DNA from: Climacium dendroides
Lineage: Eukaryota; Streptophyta; Bryopsida; Hypnales; Climaciaceae
Direction: 5' to 3'
Length of the DNA stretch: 64,000 bases
Assembly (NCBI GenBank): GCA_950106755.1
Contig: OX467091.1
Location: forward strand, 15,207,538-15,271,537
The notes beneath the pieces were generated by a model. The model saw only the letters and a program-made list of their open reading frames with translations, was not told the origin of the DNA and did no database searches. A program made the position numbers and the translations under genes. Position 1 is the stretch's first letter. Each line of letters begins with the position of its first letter. Positions 35,141 to 46,907 of the stretch are shown here, one piece after another.

Positions 35141-38100
35141 TCAAGTCCTAAAATTTGGCACTTCCATTTTGCCCTTCCAACTGGATTCTTCTGGATACTC
35201 TTCTTCCTGAAGCAACTCCTCCGCCACAGTCAATATTCTCACTTTGTCGTCAACGATTTCAAGAACCTGCGTTAACCAAAAATTCCAAAATATAAGATGG
35301 AGGATACTAAAAATGTTAGGGACCTGAACCAGTTGCCAATTTGACCGAACCCTGTTACTAACAGCAACTCATCTAAGTATGCATAAACTCGGTTCGCCTT
35401 CACTTAGCAAGTGGAATAAACAAGACTTGGTGAAATGTATTTGGTCACTGAACTTGGAATGGGAATGAGGTTGTCTACTTTCACTTCAACAGTGGACTAC
35501 AACCTCCCAATTTGAATGATTGCATAAGAAATACATAAAGTGATAAAAATTAGATCTCAAAATTAGATTTGACTTTTGTACCCAAAGAAATCTCTTCACT
35601 GCACTTTAGTAATCTACCAATGAAAATACACTCCCTACAAATTGATTAAAGGCTTACAAGTAACGAAAAGAGCATCCTCTACAGTACAAGAGGGTTGCTT
35701 GGGGCTAGCTTCTTAGCTATCTTGATTTGCTTTGTGTTTCGATAACTATGTGCAGAATAGCCACTGATACAATGAAAGAAGCCAACAATTTACCTCAGGA
35801 AGAGCATGGAGAACCCCACTAGACATGCCGACATCTATTCGCCAAATACGCCCATCACATTTGCTGCACGCAGAAAGAACATGTCACCACCAATTCAACT
35901 TTTAGATCAAATCATTGTTCATGTGGCTGAAAAGTCAGGGAATATTCTTGCAAATTTATATTATACCGTGACGGTGTCTTTCCCGGTGTCTTGTGATTGC
36001 TTAGGCATTCTGTGTGTCATTACTAGGTTCATTTTAGGATATTATTATGTAATAAAAGTAAATCCATCACTATATTGAATTTCAATGTTAATCACTCCCA
36101 TGTAGGATCCTGTGCACAGGTGTGACTTTCAACTCCAACCGGGCCAGTGTTTGGCACAAATCAAGCTAGTTGTTCAATACTTGAGCAGTGCACCTTACTC
36201 AGGAATGAACGATTGCGTACGTCATGTATATTGCCGACTACAGAAAAAAAACTGGAACTATATCAAAATTCAAGAGGAGCACATTTACAAAAGTTGAAAG
36301 CTGGTGCATACCAGTTAGCACCGATTGTTTGTGGGGTGTGGCCGACAATAAGACCCCGTGAATTTGTTGCAGACAAGGCTGCAGCTAATATTCCACATGC
36401 CTGGATTACATAAAAGCACCAACATTTAACGATTGTTAAGATTGATACAGCCACACTGAAGCTTTCCCGAACACTTGTTGAACAATAATGATGTTATGCA
36501 CCTCTCGCATTCATAACATCAAAAATGCTTACCGAAATACAAAGGATTGACTGATTTCCTAGATTTCAAAAAGCACTGGTGATAGTATTTCGATGTTTCT
36601 AAGCGCTGAGATTTGTTGAAGTACCTGAATCTTCTCTTGGGGTCTATCAAAGTTTTCCCTGGAGTACAACCTGCTCCAGACTATGCTGTCGAAACCTTTG
36701 ACAGCAACAAAAGGCATTTCAGCAGGCTTGCCCCACCTATTATTTCCCATCTTCATCCACAAGCTTACTTCCCGATTCATCCTCTCCAATCCATAGTCCA
36801 CTGCAGAGAAACAAGAACATCATTACAGCTTACGTAAAAAATTACTACTGGGTGGCTGTGCCTTATCAGTTGGTAAGTCAAAGACACAAGAAATAAGAGA
36901 ACAAAGGGAACACCATAATAATTAATAAAAATAAGACAACATAGGAAATTGGATGATTCTGAATGTGCAGCCAGCAACCAAAAGTTAACATCAAATTTGG
37001 ATTACATTTGGACATACACCACAAAATTTCCTCCCTACTGATTTATCAGTAGTTTCAGTGCGCTTCAATTAGTTCATGGGTCACTATTGAAATGACACTA
37101 TATTGTGCTATTCCAATGCTTCTAAGTGTCATTTTGGTGCTTTTTCAAATTTTTCTCTTTAAAAAAAATTAAAAAGCCACTCAACAAACACAATAACAAA
37201 ACAAAAAAAATGTCATTCTAGTAATAAACCGTCAATAAATTGAAGCAACACAAAAACAATGGATAATTAAAGGAGAAGGTCTTTTGATGAACAAAATATT
37301 GCATAAAAATTCGAATAGAACTAAAAATATAACTCCGTCATTGTACTCACCATGATGAGGCAGGACACCTCCATGTGCAAATAGCCAGTCGTTCACCTTC
37401 AGTACAACCCCATGAGCAGCTAACTGCATCGCCAAAGGCCCTCCTGGCGACAATAACTTCGTCCTTGCCACAACTCCCTTTTGAAGCTGAATAAAACGTC
37501 AATAAATCGCTCAGCACATGATACTAGTGTAGTTGACTTACAGAACCCTAAACCCTAAACCAGACAACCAAGTCAACTTCTCATGAATACTAGGTTGAAA
37601 CATTGAATGGGCATTGGGAAGAATTTGCTTAGTCAGATTGAGTCGGATGATTTGTAACTTCTTGCAGTCATTGACAATCACGTATACCTTGTGATGATAG
37701 AGAATAATGTATATCTCGTGATCTATGATGCATTTAGTGATAGATGTACACAATTTCATTAAAAAACTCCTCTCCACTGCACACCCACTGAATTCACATA
37801 ACATTCTATAACCCGGAGATTCCTCACAATAAGCCTTCTATGACACCTCCCAAATGATGGAATATCGAGAGATTCTAATCAGACTTGCCGCTAATGCCTC
37901 AATCAATACGTCGACTCAGGGTCCCTATTTTCGTGGGAAAGTAAAAGAAGAGTCAATGGCATACCTGCCAAACTATTTTGCACAACCCTAACTATTTCTT
38001 AGACCAAAAAAAATTATATGGGCGCCAGTGGTTCACCTTGATGGGATTGAAAATAGGTAACCAGTTAGAGAAACCAACACCCCGGCTTCTCTTCAACTCT

Positions 38101-40494
38101 TGAGATTCTTCGTGCCAAACCTCAAAAGCTGCATCCCAGTTGCCGCCATGATCTTGTTCACAATACTCCGCGAATGCCTCCGCTTCTTGGAAGCCTCCGG
38201 GAGCCACGTACCGAAAATCACCAGCTACGTTCATCGTCTCATGGTTGCCAAGTATCTACCAAAGGAAACCAAGTCAAAAAATTGGCAAAATATTTATAAA
38301 GAAGTGCGATATCCACCACATTGGAACACCAAAACTTACGGTAATGCAATTGGCAGTAAAGTAAAGGAAGTTTCCCGAAAGACTAAACCTGAAAGACAGC
38401 CCAGTATCTTCAAAACCTCCAAACGAAAACTAAGTCAAAAATTGGCAAAGATTAAAGACTTCAGCTCATGAGGACTATGTGACGTGCACAACACTGGGAC
38501 ACCAAAACTTTCGGTTACACGAATGACAGTACCAAAAGTAAAGTAAATTATACAGAACCGGTAGAATAAGGCCTAACAAGAAAGACAGTCAAGTATCTTC
38601 AAAAAAACCAAACGAAGACCAAATCAAAAATTGATAAAAGATTCAAGACTTCAGCTAAAGAAGACTGCTGTGCACAGCAATACTTCTCGATATACAATTG
38701 TCTGCAAACTGAAAAGTAAGTAAGTTTTCCCAAAGCAATTGAATTAGGCCTAAACCTGAAAGACAGCACCACCCTTGCTACGGGCTTCCTTGCCCAGCCA
38801 TGCTAACAAAGACAAGATCGCTATTTCGTCTTCTCCTCTATCAAGCACATCGCCCACTTGCACCACAACCTGCATACCACGAATCAATTTGAAATTGTTA
38901 TGATTGTACATTATCACAATCTGGAGTTCATGAAAATTCTAAAAAGTTAAACCAAACTGGAAGTTTAAAAGTAGGTAATTCATAGGAAACTGTTAAATCC
39001 TAAGTGCCCAAACGACGAAACGTGGTGGCTTCCATATCTAAAAATCATACTGGAAGCTTCAAAGAAGGTGATAAAACATACAATAGAAAGACGAAATCAT
39101 ACCCTCGAAATATGTTTTGAAAATTACTATCATCGACTATGAACTTCCAAACTTGGATAGCGTATTTTATCTTGGGGATTACTTAATACCAAGAAGAGAT
39201 CTATCAAGGCACAATAAACAAGGTTGTAGATTATAAATAATTGGTAGGAGAAAATAGTCAATCAATTACCTCTACGCCCAAGACTGACGCCATGATTTCT
39301 ACGTTACTTAGTACAAACAAGAGAGTTACCAAAGCATACAAAACAAGTTCAAGGCATTATAACGATAATTGGTTGAAGAGAATAGTCGATCAGCCACACT
39401 GTCCCTGGCTTACGATTTGTCTTAGATTTAAAAACATGAACTTGTTGTATGAAAAAATAAATTATATTAGGTTCCAAATTCCATAGGGTTCCAAATTCCA
39501 GTACCGTGGTGCCTCCGATCCATCGATGCTGACCATTCGTACTCAAAACGCCGGCAAGTTGCAAAGCCGCCTGAGTCCTTTCAAAATCGCCATGCAAATC
39601 ACCAACTGCATATTCCAATTCCCTAAAAAAATCAGACAATTCATCACCAGTGCACCATATATGAAAATTTTTGACAAAAACTGGCGACATAGACTTACTA
39701 CTACATAGTCATGCGCATCTTGAGAAAAAAATTTAGGGTTAGCATGTAGAATCGGGACCTTCCCCTGCAGTACACATAGGCACACCTAGACGTCTCCTGT
39801 CCAAGAGGTTTCCACTACGGACTTCTTACAACGGAAAATCCCAATTCTGCATCTATCCAAAAATTAGATCGAACTGACTGGCAACATGACCAATGCACCC
39901 TTCATACGAAAATTCTGAAAAACTGTGAAAAATTCTGGAAAATTTGTGAAAACTTTGGGAGAAGGATTTACTGGCGACGATTCTTCGATTGGGAGCGAAC
40001 ACCACCGTGGGCGGATCCTGTCCATTCTCGAATTGTATCGGCATCTCCACTCTACCATTCTTCCCAAACACGTCGTCAAACGCAGCACACGTCGTGACTG
40101 TTCCTGCCCTAGAATTGCGACCGACCTCACATTTCCCTACAACGCCATTGTTTGTGCGAACACTCCCAGTGGAAGATTGCAAGCCCGAGTGCAGATGCAA
40201 GTGCAATCCGTCCGTATGTTTATAACTGACGCCCGCCGTAGCCAACCACGCGGTTGCTAAGCTCGTGGCCATGCTTGCTGCTGCCATTGCGAAGAGACTC
40301 ACCACCAAGATTGCTTGCCACGAATTGAAGCAGCGGCCATGTCGTGGGGCAAATTGAGGGTGCAGTGGGCGTCGATTGGGGTCGAATTTTGGTGGGGTGG
40401 TGGTGTTCTTTGGAGAGAGACCGTCCATAGCCAGGCAGAAAGGGCGGAAAGGGAAAAGCGCAGAGACGGTTGTCTGCTGCAGAAGAGGCTCCAC
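35141..40494 (-). CDS. Shewanella-like protein phosphatase, SLP1 type (calcineurin-like phosphoesterase)
   Basis: Nine exons, all GT-AG and phase-consistent: 40494-39972, 39605-39505, 38869-38756, 38255-38037, 37486-37351, 36800-36625, 36400-36312, 35863-35794 and 35266-35141, giving 517 residues. Metallophosphoesterase motifs appear in order: GDLHGD (about 176), GDVLDRG (213), GNHE (249), HGG (about 358), GHTPQ (about 443). The family is PPP-like bacterial-type phosphatases that dephosphorylate phosphoproteins using two metal ions; the Arabidopsis SLP1 is plastid-localised. Residues 1-165 are an extension without family similarity that I can see, with a hydrophobic segment at about 60-90 (WQAILVVSLFAMAAASMA); this may be a transit peptide or a membrane anchor. 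A second Met (MDGLSPKN, residue 23) could be the start. The C-terminus is acidic and charged. Intron 3 carries tandem copies of its own borders. Confidence 0.93.
37545..37562. repeat. Telomere-like motif (CCCTAAA)2 in an intron
   Basis: AACCCTAAACCCTAAACC lies in the fourth intron of the phosphatase gene, just downstream of the acceptor region on the minus strand. Telo-box motifs are common in plants, and no specific role is claimed. Confidence 0.6.
38249..38770 (-). repeat. Tandem copies of intron 3 with exon borders in the phosphatase gene
   Basis: AGTATCT occurs at 38251, 38403 and 38592, and AAAGACAG at about 38392, 38581 and 38759, each time followed or preceded by related intron sequence (CCAAACGAA, AAGTCAAAAA, TTGGCAAA). 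On the minus strand the true exon 3 end CTGTCTTTCAG|GTTTAGG is copied at about 38387-38397 (CTGTCTTTCAG|GTTTAG). The true exon 4 start is echoed by GAAG|ATACTGGGCTGTCTTTC. The third copy has a damaged donor. Confidence 0.75.
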
Positions 40495-40912
40495 GACGGC
40501 ACTCTGCTTCCCCTGTTTAGATTCCCGGAATGTACCCTATACGGACAGAAGATTCCCTGACCCCCCCAAATCTACAAATCTACAAATCTTTCCGAAAACG
40601 TGGATTTTCAGGAGTGTTTCCCATTTCAAATCATTTTCCAATAAATTTTCATTGAAAGATGACAAGGATTTGTATGAAAAACATTTGGATTCATATTTTT
40701 TGGATTCTCATTGAATTAGTTATGAATTTTTGAAGTTAGAATACGGGAATGCTCTAAAATTGTTCCCGCCTTGAAATCTTCACTCATTCAACATTGAAAC
40801 TTTCGATATGTATCCTAGTGTTAAATGTTGCTTTTAGAGTAGCAGAGTTTTTACAATAGCACATCCTAGCTTACAATTTATCATCTTTCCAAATTATTTA
40901 TAAAATCTACTA

Positions 40913-40988
40913 CCTCCGTTTGAAAGTAGTGTATCTATTCTTAGTGTATGATTACATTGAGAATGGATACACGATTTTCAAATGGAGG
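40913..40988. mobile_element. Stowaway-like MITE, 76 bp
   Basis: The element begins CCTCCGTTTGAAAGTAGTGT and ends with its near-inverse (ACACGATTTTCAAATGGAGG), is flanked on both sides by TA, and also shares GAATRGATAC words. CTCC-rich ends with a TA duplication are typical of Tc1/mariner Stowaway MITEs. Confidence 0.8.
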
Positions 40989-42047
40989 TAGCATAGTGTA
41001 ATCCCAAAGCACTCAATTATTGACTAAGTGAATGTTGTGAAAAGAGCATTTCATCCATTAAATGTTCATTGAAGAAGTTTCAAATCAATGATATGTAGGA
41101 AGAGTTTTCATTATGCACTATGAAATTCCAAATTTAAGTTGTACTATCTTTAGGTTGAGCAAAATAGGGACTACTAATAAATCTAGTCTCTTGATACATG
41201 TGCTAACTTGTGTTTTGACGTGGATAAAGATGTATAGAGAGGGTACATTTAGTAAGGTAGAAGCACACTTAAGCAAATTTTGACCAAATGGTGAAGAATA
41301 TGAGGTGTTAGAAATTTTTCCATGTAGGTAAATATGAAATATAGGGATTCTTAATTTTGCAGAATTTTATTCCTAAATTTGAAGTTACGGTTTAGTTTTG
41401 GGAGCCGAAAAGTATTGTTGACCTATAGTCAATGTCTAGAGTATTGTAATTCCGACGATCGAGGAACTACTTTCCTGTCTACTACTTCCTACTTTCTCAC
41501 TCATTTGTTTTTAAACATGTGTTGTAACTATATTAGTCCCAACCTTGAAAAGGACAAAACACACATATTTCAAGCTTGAGTTCACTAGTAGAAATATTTG
41601 CAACTAAAACAATTGAAAATTGTTGTTTGTGTCTATTGTTTTAGTTGCGTTGTACTGGTCAAAATTACATACAAATCTCTTGATTTGTTTTATTGTTTTG
41701 GTCAAATCTAGAAAAAAAATTAATTTAGGAAAACAATTTTTTTTTCAAAATTTTATTTTATATACATATATATATTTTTGGAAAATTAATTGTTTTGGGC
41801 TGCCCAAAAATCCAAGCAACTTAAAAAAAAAAAAAAAAATTGTAGAGTCCACCACACAAGTAAGACCACCTAGGTAGCTCACCATGCAAGCAGTTACTGT
41901 CCATGAGTTTTGACCATTGGACCTCATGGTTGAGGTCAAAGGATCTTCTTAGTATACCACATCATCATAACATGTACACATGTAAAGTAGAATTTTATTG
42001 AACTAGTTTCTCTAATTATTTTTGTTTTCTTAGAAAATTCAGAACAC

Positions 42048-42385
42048 TTTGGAGGCCATTTTGGCATAGTAAAAAAACATTTTTTTGAAAAACTATGGAT
42101 TAAAAAAAGTTGTAAAACCAAGCTAACATTCATTTCCAAAAATCCGTTTGAGATTTTAGGAATACAATCAAAAGTTATGAACAAAATTTAGAGAGGATGT
42201 TTGGAAATGTCCCAAAAAATGTCCTATTCAACCCCTCTTTGAACTTTGTCCATAACTTTTGATTGGAGGCTCAAATCCTCAAACGAATTTTTGAAGATGA
42301 AATTTAACTTGATTGTACAACTTTTCTTAGTTCAAAATTTTCTGAAAAAAGTTATTTTACTATTTCAAAATTGCCACCAAAATCT
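42048..42385. repeat. Long palindrome, about 150-bp arms
   Basis: Left blocks GCCATTTTGGCATAGTAAAA, AAAGTTGTAAAACCAAG, CGTTTGAGATTTTAGGA and ATCAAAAGTTATGAACAAA recur inverted on the right (TTTTACTATTTCAAAATTGCC, read shorter; CTTGATTGTACAACTTTTC; CCTCAAACGAAT; TTTGTCCATAACTTTTGAT). The loop is only about 40 bp, so a transcript could form a long imperfect hairpin. Confidence 0.75.
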
Positions 42386-43309
42386 TTTGAGTTTAAAAAA
42401 CATTGAATTGTGAGTAATTAAATTAAAAAAAACATTTCTGTAATATAATATCCTCCACAAAGTCTTGCACCCCCACTATGAAGTCTAATAAAAAAATTTA
42501 CTTTACAAGCCATTTTCTCCTTCATACTTTGTCTTTTTTTCATAAAAGTTGTTGGAAATTTTTTGCGTTCAAGTCTAATTTCTTAGGTAAGATTTTCAGA
42601 TTTTTCTAATGATGTTTAGATTTATTGGCAAGCATTTTATTAGAAGGTACTTTGGCTAAATATCAAATTTAATTCTTTTCATTTGTAGTTCAAAATTCAA
42701 AATTTCAATAATTTAATTCCAATTTTAATTAGAGTTTGAATAGCTAAAAATTTAAAATTTAACTTTTAAATAGTTCCAATTTCTATAGTTTAATTTGAAT
42801 AGTTGCTTTGTATTTAAAGTTGAATAGTACAAAATTTAGTACTTGAATAATTTATAATTTCAAAGTCAAATGTTGAAAAAATTAGATTTAAATATATAGT
42901 TTGGAACTTGAATCAAATATTCTAAAGTTCAAAATGTACACTATTTTGAATTTTGAATAATTTGATTTAAAATTTAGAATTCTAATCAAATTCAAAATGA
43001 GAATGAGAATATTTTGAAAGTACTCTTAGAAAGGTATTGTTATAAAAATGATCAAAAGAAACAACCAAAAAAATTCTAAAAGTTACTAGACTTGTTGTAT
43101 TACATTTCACAATAGAAATTTGAATTAACTTTAATCATAATAAAAGTTTGCATTCTAATTAGATTATATTCTAAAAAAAATTCAATTGAAAATGGATTTG
43201 AATTTTAATTCTAGCCAAATTAGAATTTAATCAAATTTATTTATTCAAATAAAATTAGAATGTGATTCAAATAGTTTAATTAGAATTCAACCTTTGCATT
43301 CAAATTTGG

Positions 43310-43560
43310 AAAGAAATTCTGAAAGATTCTAAAAGATTTCAAAAAATTCTCAAAGATTTTCAATTTTTCAAAAAAACTCTCAAAGATTTTTTAAGATTTT
43401 CTAAGATATTCTAAGATTCATTTGAAAAACCAAAATATTCTCAAAGATTTAAAAAAGAGTCCCTTAGGTTCCCAAAAGATTTTTTCATATTCTTTAAGAT
43501 TCCAAAAGAATTCTCAAAGATTCCTTCAAATTTTAAAAAGATTTCAAAATAAAATAGTTT
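43310..43560. repeat. Degenerate AAAGATT minisatellite
   Basis: The words TCTCAAAGATT, TCTAAAAGATT, TCTAAGATATT and CCCAAAAGATT recur every 10-25 bp without a strict period. Confidence 0.65.
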
Positions 43561-43739
43561 AAAAAAATTTCTTTCACACCACACAATATCCAGATCAACA
43601 GAAACAGAAATCTCATTTGAACAAAAACTTGTTGATTGTTGCAATTCATGTTCAATGGTGCCCAAAACAAGAGATGGTTGTTGATTTTTTGTCAGATCGG
43701 TTATTACTTTCTAGTAGTGATTCCAGCCTCAAGTTGGAA

Positions 43740-46700
43740 ATAGTGAACACTATAGGTTGGGCATTGGGCGTGGTTGACAACTGATGCTTCTACCTTAACT
43801 CCCGCTCTTTAAAAATTTGAGTTTCCTTTCACGCTAGGTTTTTGAATGGAGAAATGGAGAAATTCGATCCATGGCGAGGGGGGAGTTCAGTTGCCCTAAA
43901 ATGCCGCCTCCGCAACCAGCTTCACATTGTTACGAAAACCGTTAGAAACATTAGATTCATCAGTACTATTTAGGCGTTCAGTCGAATTTCTGCTAGCATC
44001 TTCAGCAAGAATTCTATCGCATTCTTTTTTGAAAAAACTGTGTAATCAAAAGCTGTAATCTCTGAATTATTCGGTACCCGCCAGTCGTGATTTGTCACCT
44101 CTCATTTGAAAGTTCATTGTGCCGCATTCGTTTTGAAAAGCTTCGAAACCAAAAGCTGGAATCTCTCGTATCATGCTCAACATTGAGAATCGTTGAAAAA
44201 TTGTTCGATTTCAATTCTGCTGAGTTTGAAATAGCAAGAACGTCCTCGGACGTCGCTCTGAAGCGTAGCAGCGCATACGGTAACTCGTCAGTCTTGATTG
44301 CCGCCATTCAGTTGCACGTTCGTTGTTCAATTTAAGTAGAACCGGACAATCGTCAGTTAGCTTAGTACCTGAAGAATTTCGAAGTTGAGATTTTGAGGTT
44401 GTTAAGTTGCGACTCTACTTCGAGGCCGGAGCGTGGATTAGAGAAAGGTAGATCTGTTGTAATTGTGAGGGAGCCACACCTAAATGCGACAATTCAATCG
44501 TTGAGCATACGTATTACTCTTAGAATTGTCAAACTTTTAAAAAATTCATGTTAAGGAAAATTTCTAACAATGATACCGTATGCAATGTTATAAGGCTTGA
44601 TTATTGCTTCTTGAAACTCGAGTATGCAGGATGCAGAGTACCGGTAATGGTAAGCTCGCTCTTACAGTGGAAGCTTACTTCGTTTTGAGCTGCGCTAATT
44701 CTCATAAATACGAAATTGCGCATGGTTGCATAGTACAGACTCTCTAACGACCACGGTCTAGAGCTTAGTTCGCATGAATCGCAGCCGAGGCATCAGCCAT
44801 AAAGGCATTCGCAGAGATTGGGGGAGTTCTATGGTCTGGTAACCCAATGTTGTTTTCAAATTGAGTTGCATTACGAATAATGACCTAATTCATGCCTACT
44901 GTGACAATTTCAACGATGGTATGAAATAACTCCCTTCTCTATGTGCAAATTGCTCAATTTAGAAGTTGGATGCTGCGTGGTGAATTGAAATAATTTCTTA
45001 GGGATCTGTGTAGTGATGTTTTGTAGTAGTAGTACACGCAAAATTATTGCACCTGCAATATCAGTGTCAGTGCAAATGAATTTCTTTTGTGGAAATTAGT
45101 AAAATGCAGTTTTTATTTCAGCCTGCACTAATTCAAAATAGTGTAACTTTTGTAAATTCGTGTCACATGCGCTATTAGGATAAATCAGTGTAGTGATTTG
45201 TCTTCCTACATGTTAATATGCCAGTTTCAGGCTGTTTGAACTCTTCAGTTCTAAGCTTAGCAGTAAGGTAAGTAAATACAGTTTCAGTTGCTCCATTGTG
45301 TGTTGTTTGCTGTTTTCGTTGAGCCGATACGATTGCAGGGAAAAGAGCCAGCTGTTCCAAAGTTTTTGAAGGAAATTAACTTAACTGAGCTAAGCCAGGA
45401 CTGTGCACTTAAACCTCTTTGATCTTAACTTCCCACCTGTCTCAAACTTTTCACAAAGAGTTTGAATGATTGACAAGTGTGCTACATTCAAATGTGACAA
45501 GTGTGGAGGATACTCTAGAATTACAGTTTGGAGGTCAGAATAAAGAGCTTTGAGCGCACATTACCACTTCCGTAGTTAGTAAAACAGTTCTAGTACCGGT
45601 GGGAGGAGCATCATTACCTTATTTGCTGTCTGTCCACAAGGATCGTCTGTATCCCATTTCCTGCGTCCTAAGTCGAAAGCTTTCTGTCGCTTAATAGTGG
45701 AAGTTGTTTGAAGATTTCTGATACCTCATCACACTGGTTGGCCTATGAGATAGGATTGGATGAAATTTTTCACTTGCTGCATCCAGATCATCTCTAGTCG
45801 GGTTCTAGTGTGAAGCTAGCTATTGATTTGGGTCCATTTCCTTACTTTTTCATTGGTTTGAACATATAACCACTGCAAGAGAGATGCCCTGTAATTTCGC
45901 TTGAAGGCAGTAAGCATCAGCCTTCCCTTTAGAAGTAGCAAAACTTTGTCGGCAGTGTCCTTATGGAGCGAATTTTGAGATTGATAACATTGGCATTTGA
46001 TGTTCTAACGTGATCAAGGGGATTCTGTATTTCTTAACAGTTCTTTGAATTCCTGCGCCTCCTCCACTTTGCTATTACATTGCTAAAGGCAGCTGTTATA
46101 TTAGTAATATTATTTTGTTAGTTGTTACTTAGTCGTGTAGTTGTCGATGTTGTTGCAATCATTTGTTAATAATTCTGCTTTACCCTAATCATGAGACATT
46201 TCACGCGTGAGAAGAAGTTCACTTGCTGCAGCTAACTTAACGGAACTACTCTGCACCACCACAGAAACTGATGGAAGTGGAAAACGCAAGTGGCTCAGTG
46301 CCAGAGTTGAGGTGACCCCACATCGACGTGTTCAGCAACAACTTGATAACGTCGACACTCAACAGGTCAAAAAGGTACTGACACGAATCACTGAGATCGT
46401 AGATTCGTATTCCAATTTGTTTAATTTAACGACCGCCCGTACATCATTTTTGTGATTTTGAGGCAGGAAACTTGGTCAGGAAGTTTCTCTAACTCTTGAA
46501 CCCCGTTCCAGTACCCCAGCACATGGACCAATAGGTGCATTTTTTGATTCGACAGTCAACAGTGAAGTCATCCATCGGATCTTGTACAGTTGGTCCGCGC
46601 CGTCCTGAAAGTCTCGAACCAGTGCTGACCAGAGGTGACGATTCTACGACAAAAGCTGCTACTTGTAAACGTGTGGTTTGAGTTTCTTGTACGTAAAATG

Positions 46701-46907
46701 ATCTCACATGTTGCACGCACGTTTCTATGTTGAGTTTCATTTTTTAGTTGCGCAGGTGCATCTCCAGGTGTTGCAGCGAACATCTGTTCTTTCTATTTCC
46801 TGTTTTGAGGGTTATCTGTTTGAGCGTTGTAGTCTCAAGTGGAGAGCTGGTCCTTTCTATTTTCTGACGAGCAGAATCGGGAAGCTTTTTAGTGACAAGT
46901 GTACGCC
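43740..46907 (+). other. CpG-containing upstream region of the glycosyltransferase gene
   Basis: Composition is gene-like and differs sharply from the spacer to the left. A diverged direct repeat of about 105 bp sits at 44020-44180 (AAAAGCTGTAATCTCT and AAAAGCTGGAATCTCT). A stop-free plus-strand stretch at about 46207-46380 (LTELLCTTTETDGSG, then KWLSARVEVTPHRRVQQQ) ends near donor-like CAACAG|GTCAAA and AAAAAG|GTACTG sites, but I do not recognise it. Promoter, 5' untranslated exons or an unknown small gene are all possible. Confidence 0.4.

Larger units (their letters stand above)
41583..43719. mobile_element. CACTA-like element, about 2.1 kb, no transposase seen
   Basis: The left end CACTAGTAGAAATATTTG and the inverse of the right end, CACTACTAGAAAGTAATAAC, share 12 of the first 12-13 positions except one. 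Flanks are GTT and ATT, which is not a perfect 3-bp duplication. The interior holds a long palindrome and an AAAGATT-rich minisatellite but no recognisable transposase. The right end coincides with the change from AT-rich spacer to CpG-containing sequence. The two ends might also belong to different insertions. Confidence 0.45.

Noticed and set aside
46899..46907. Upstream GTG start for the UGT
   Set aside because: Plant nuclear genes start at ATG; the first in-frame ATG at 46908 leaves a normal N-terminus before the GGHVV strand.
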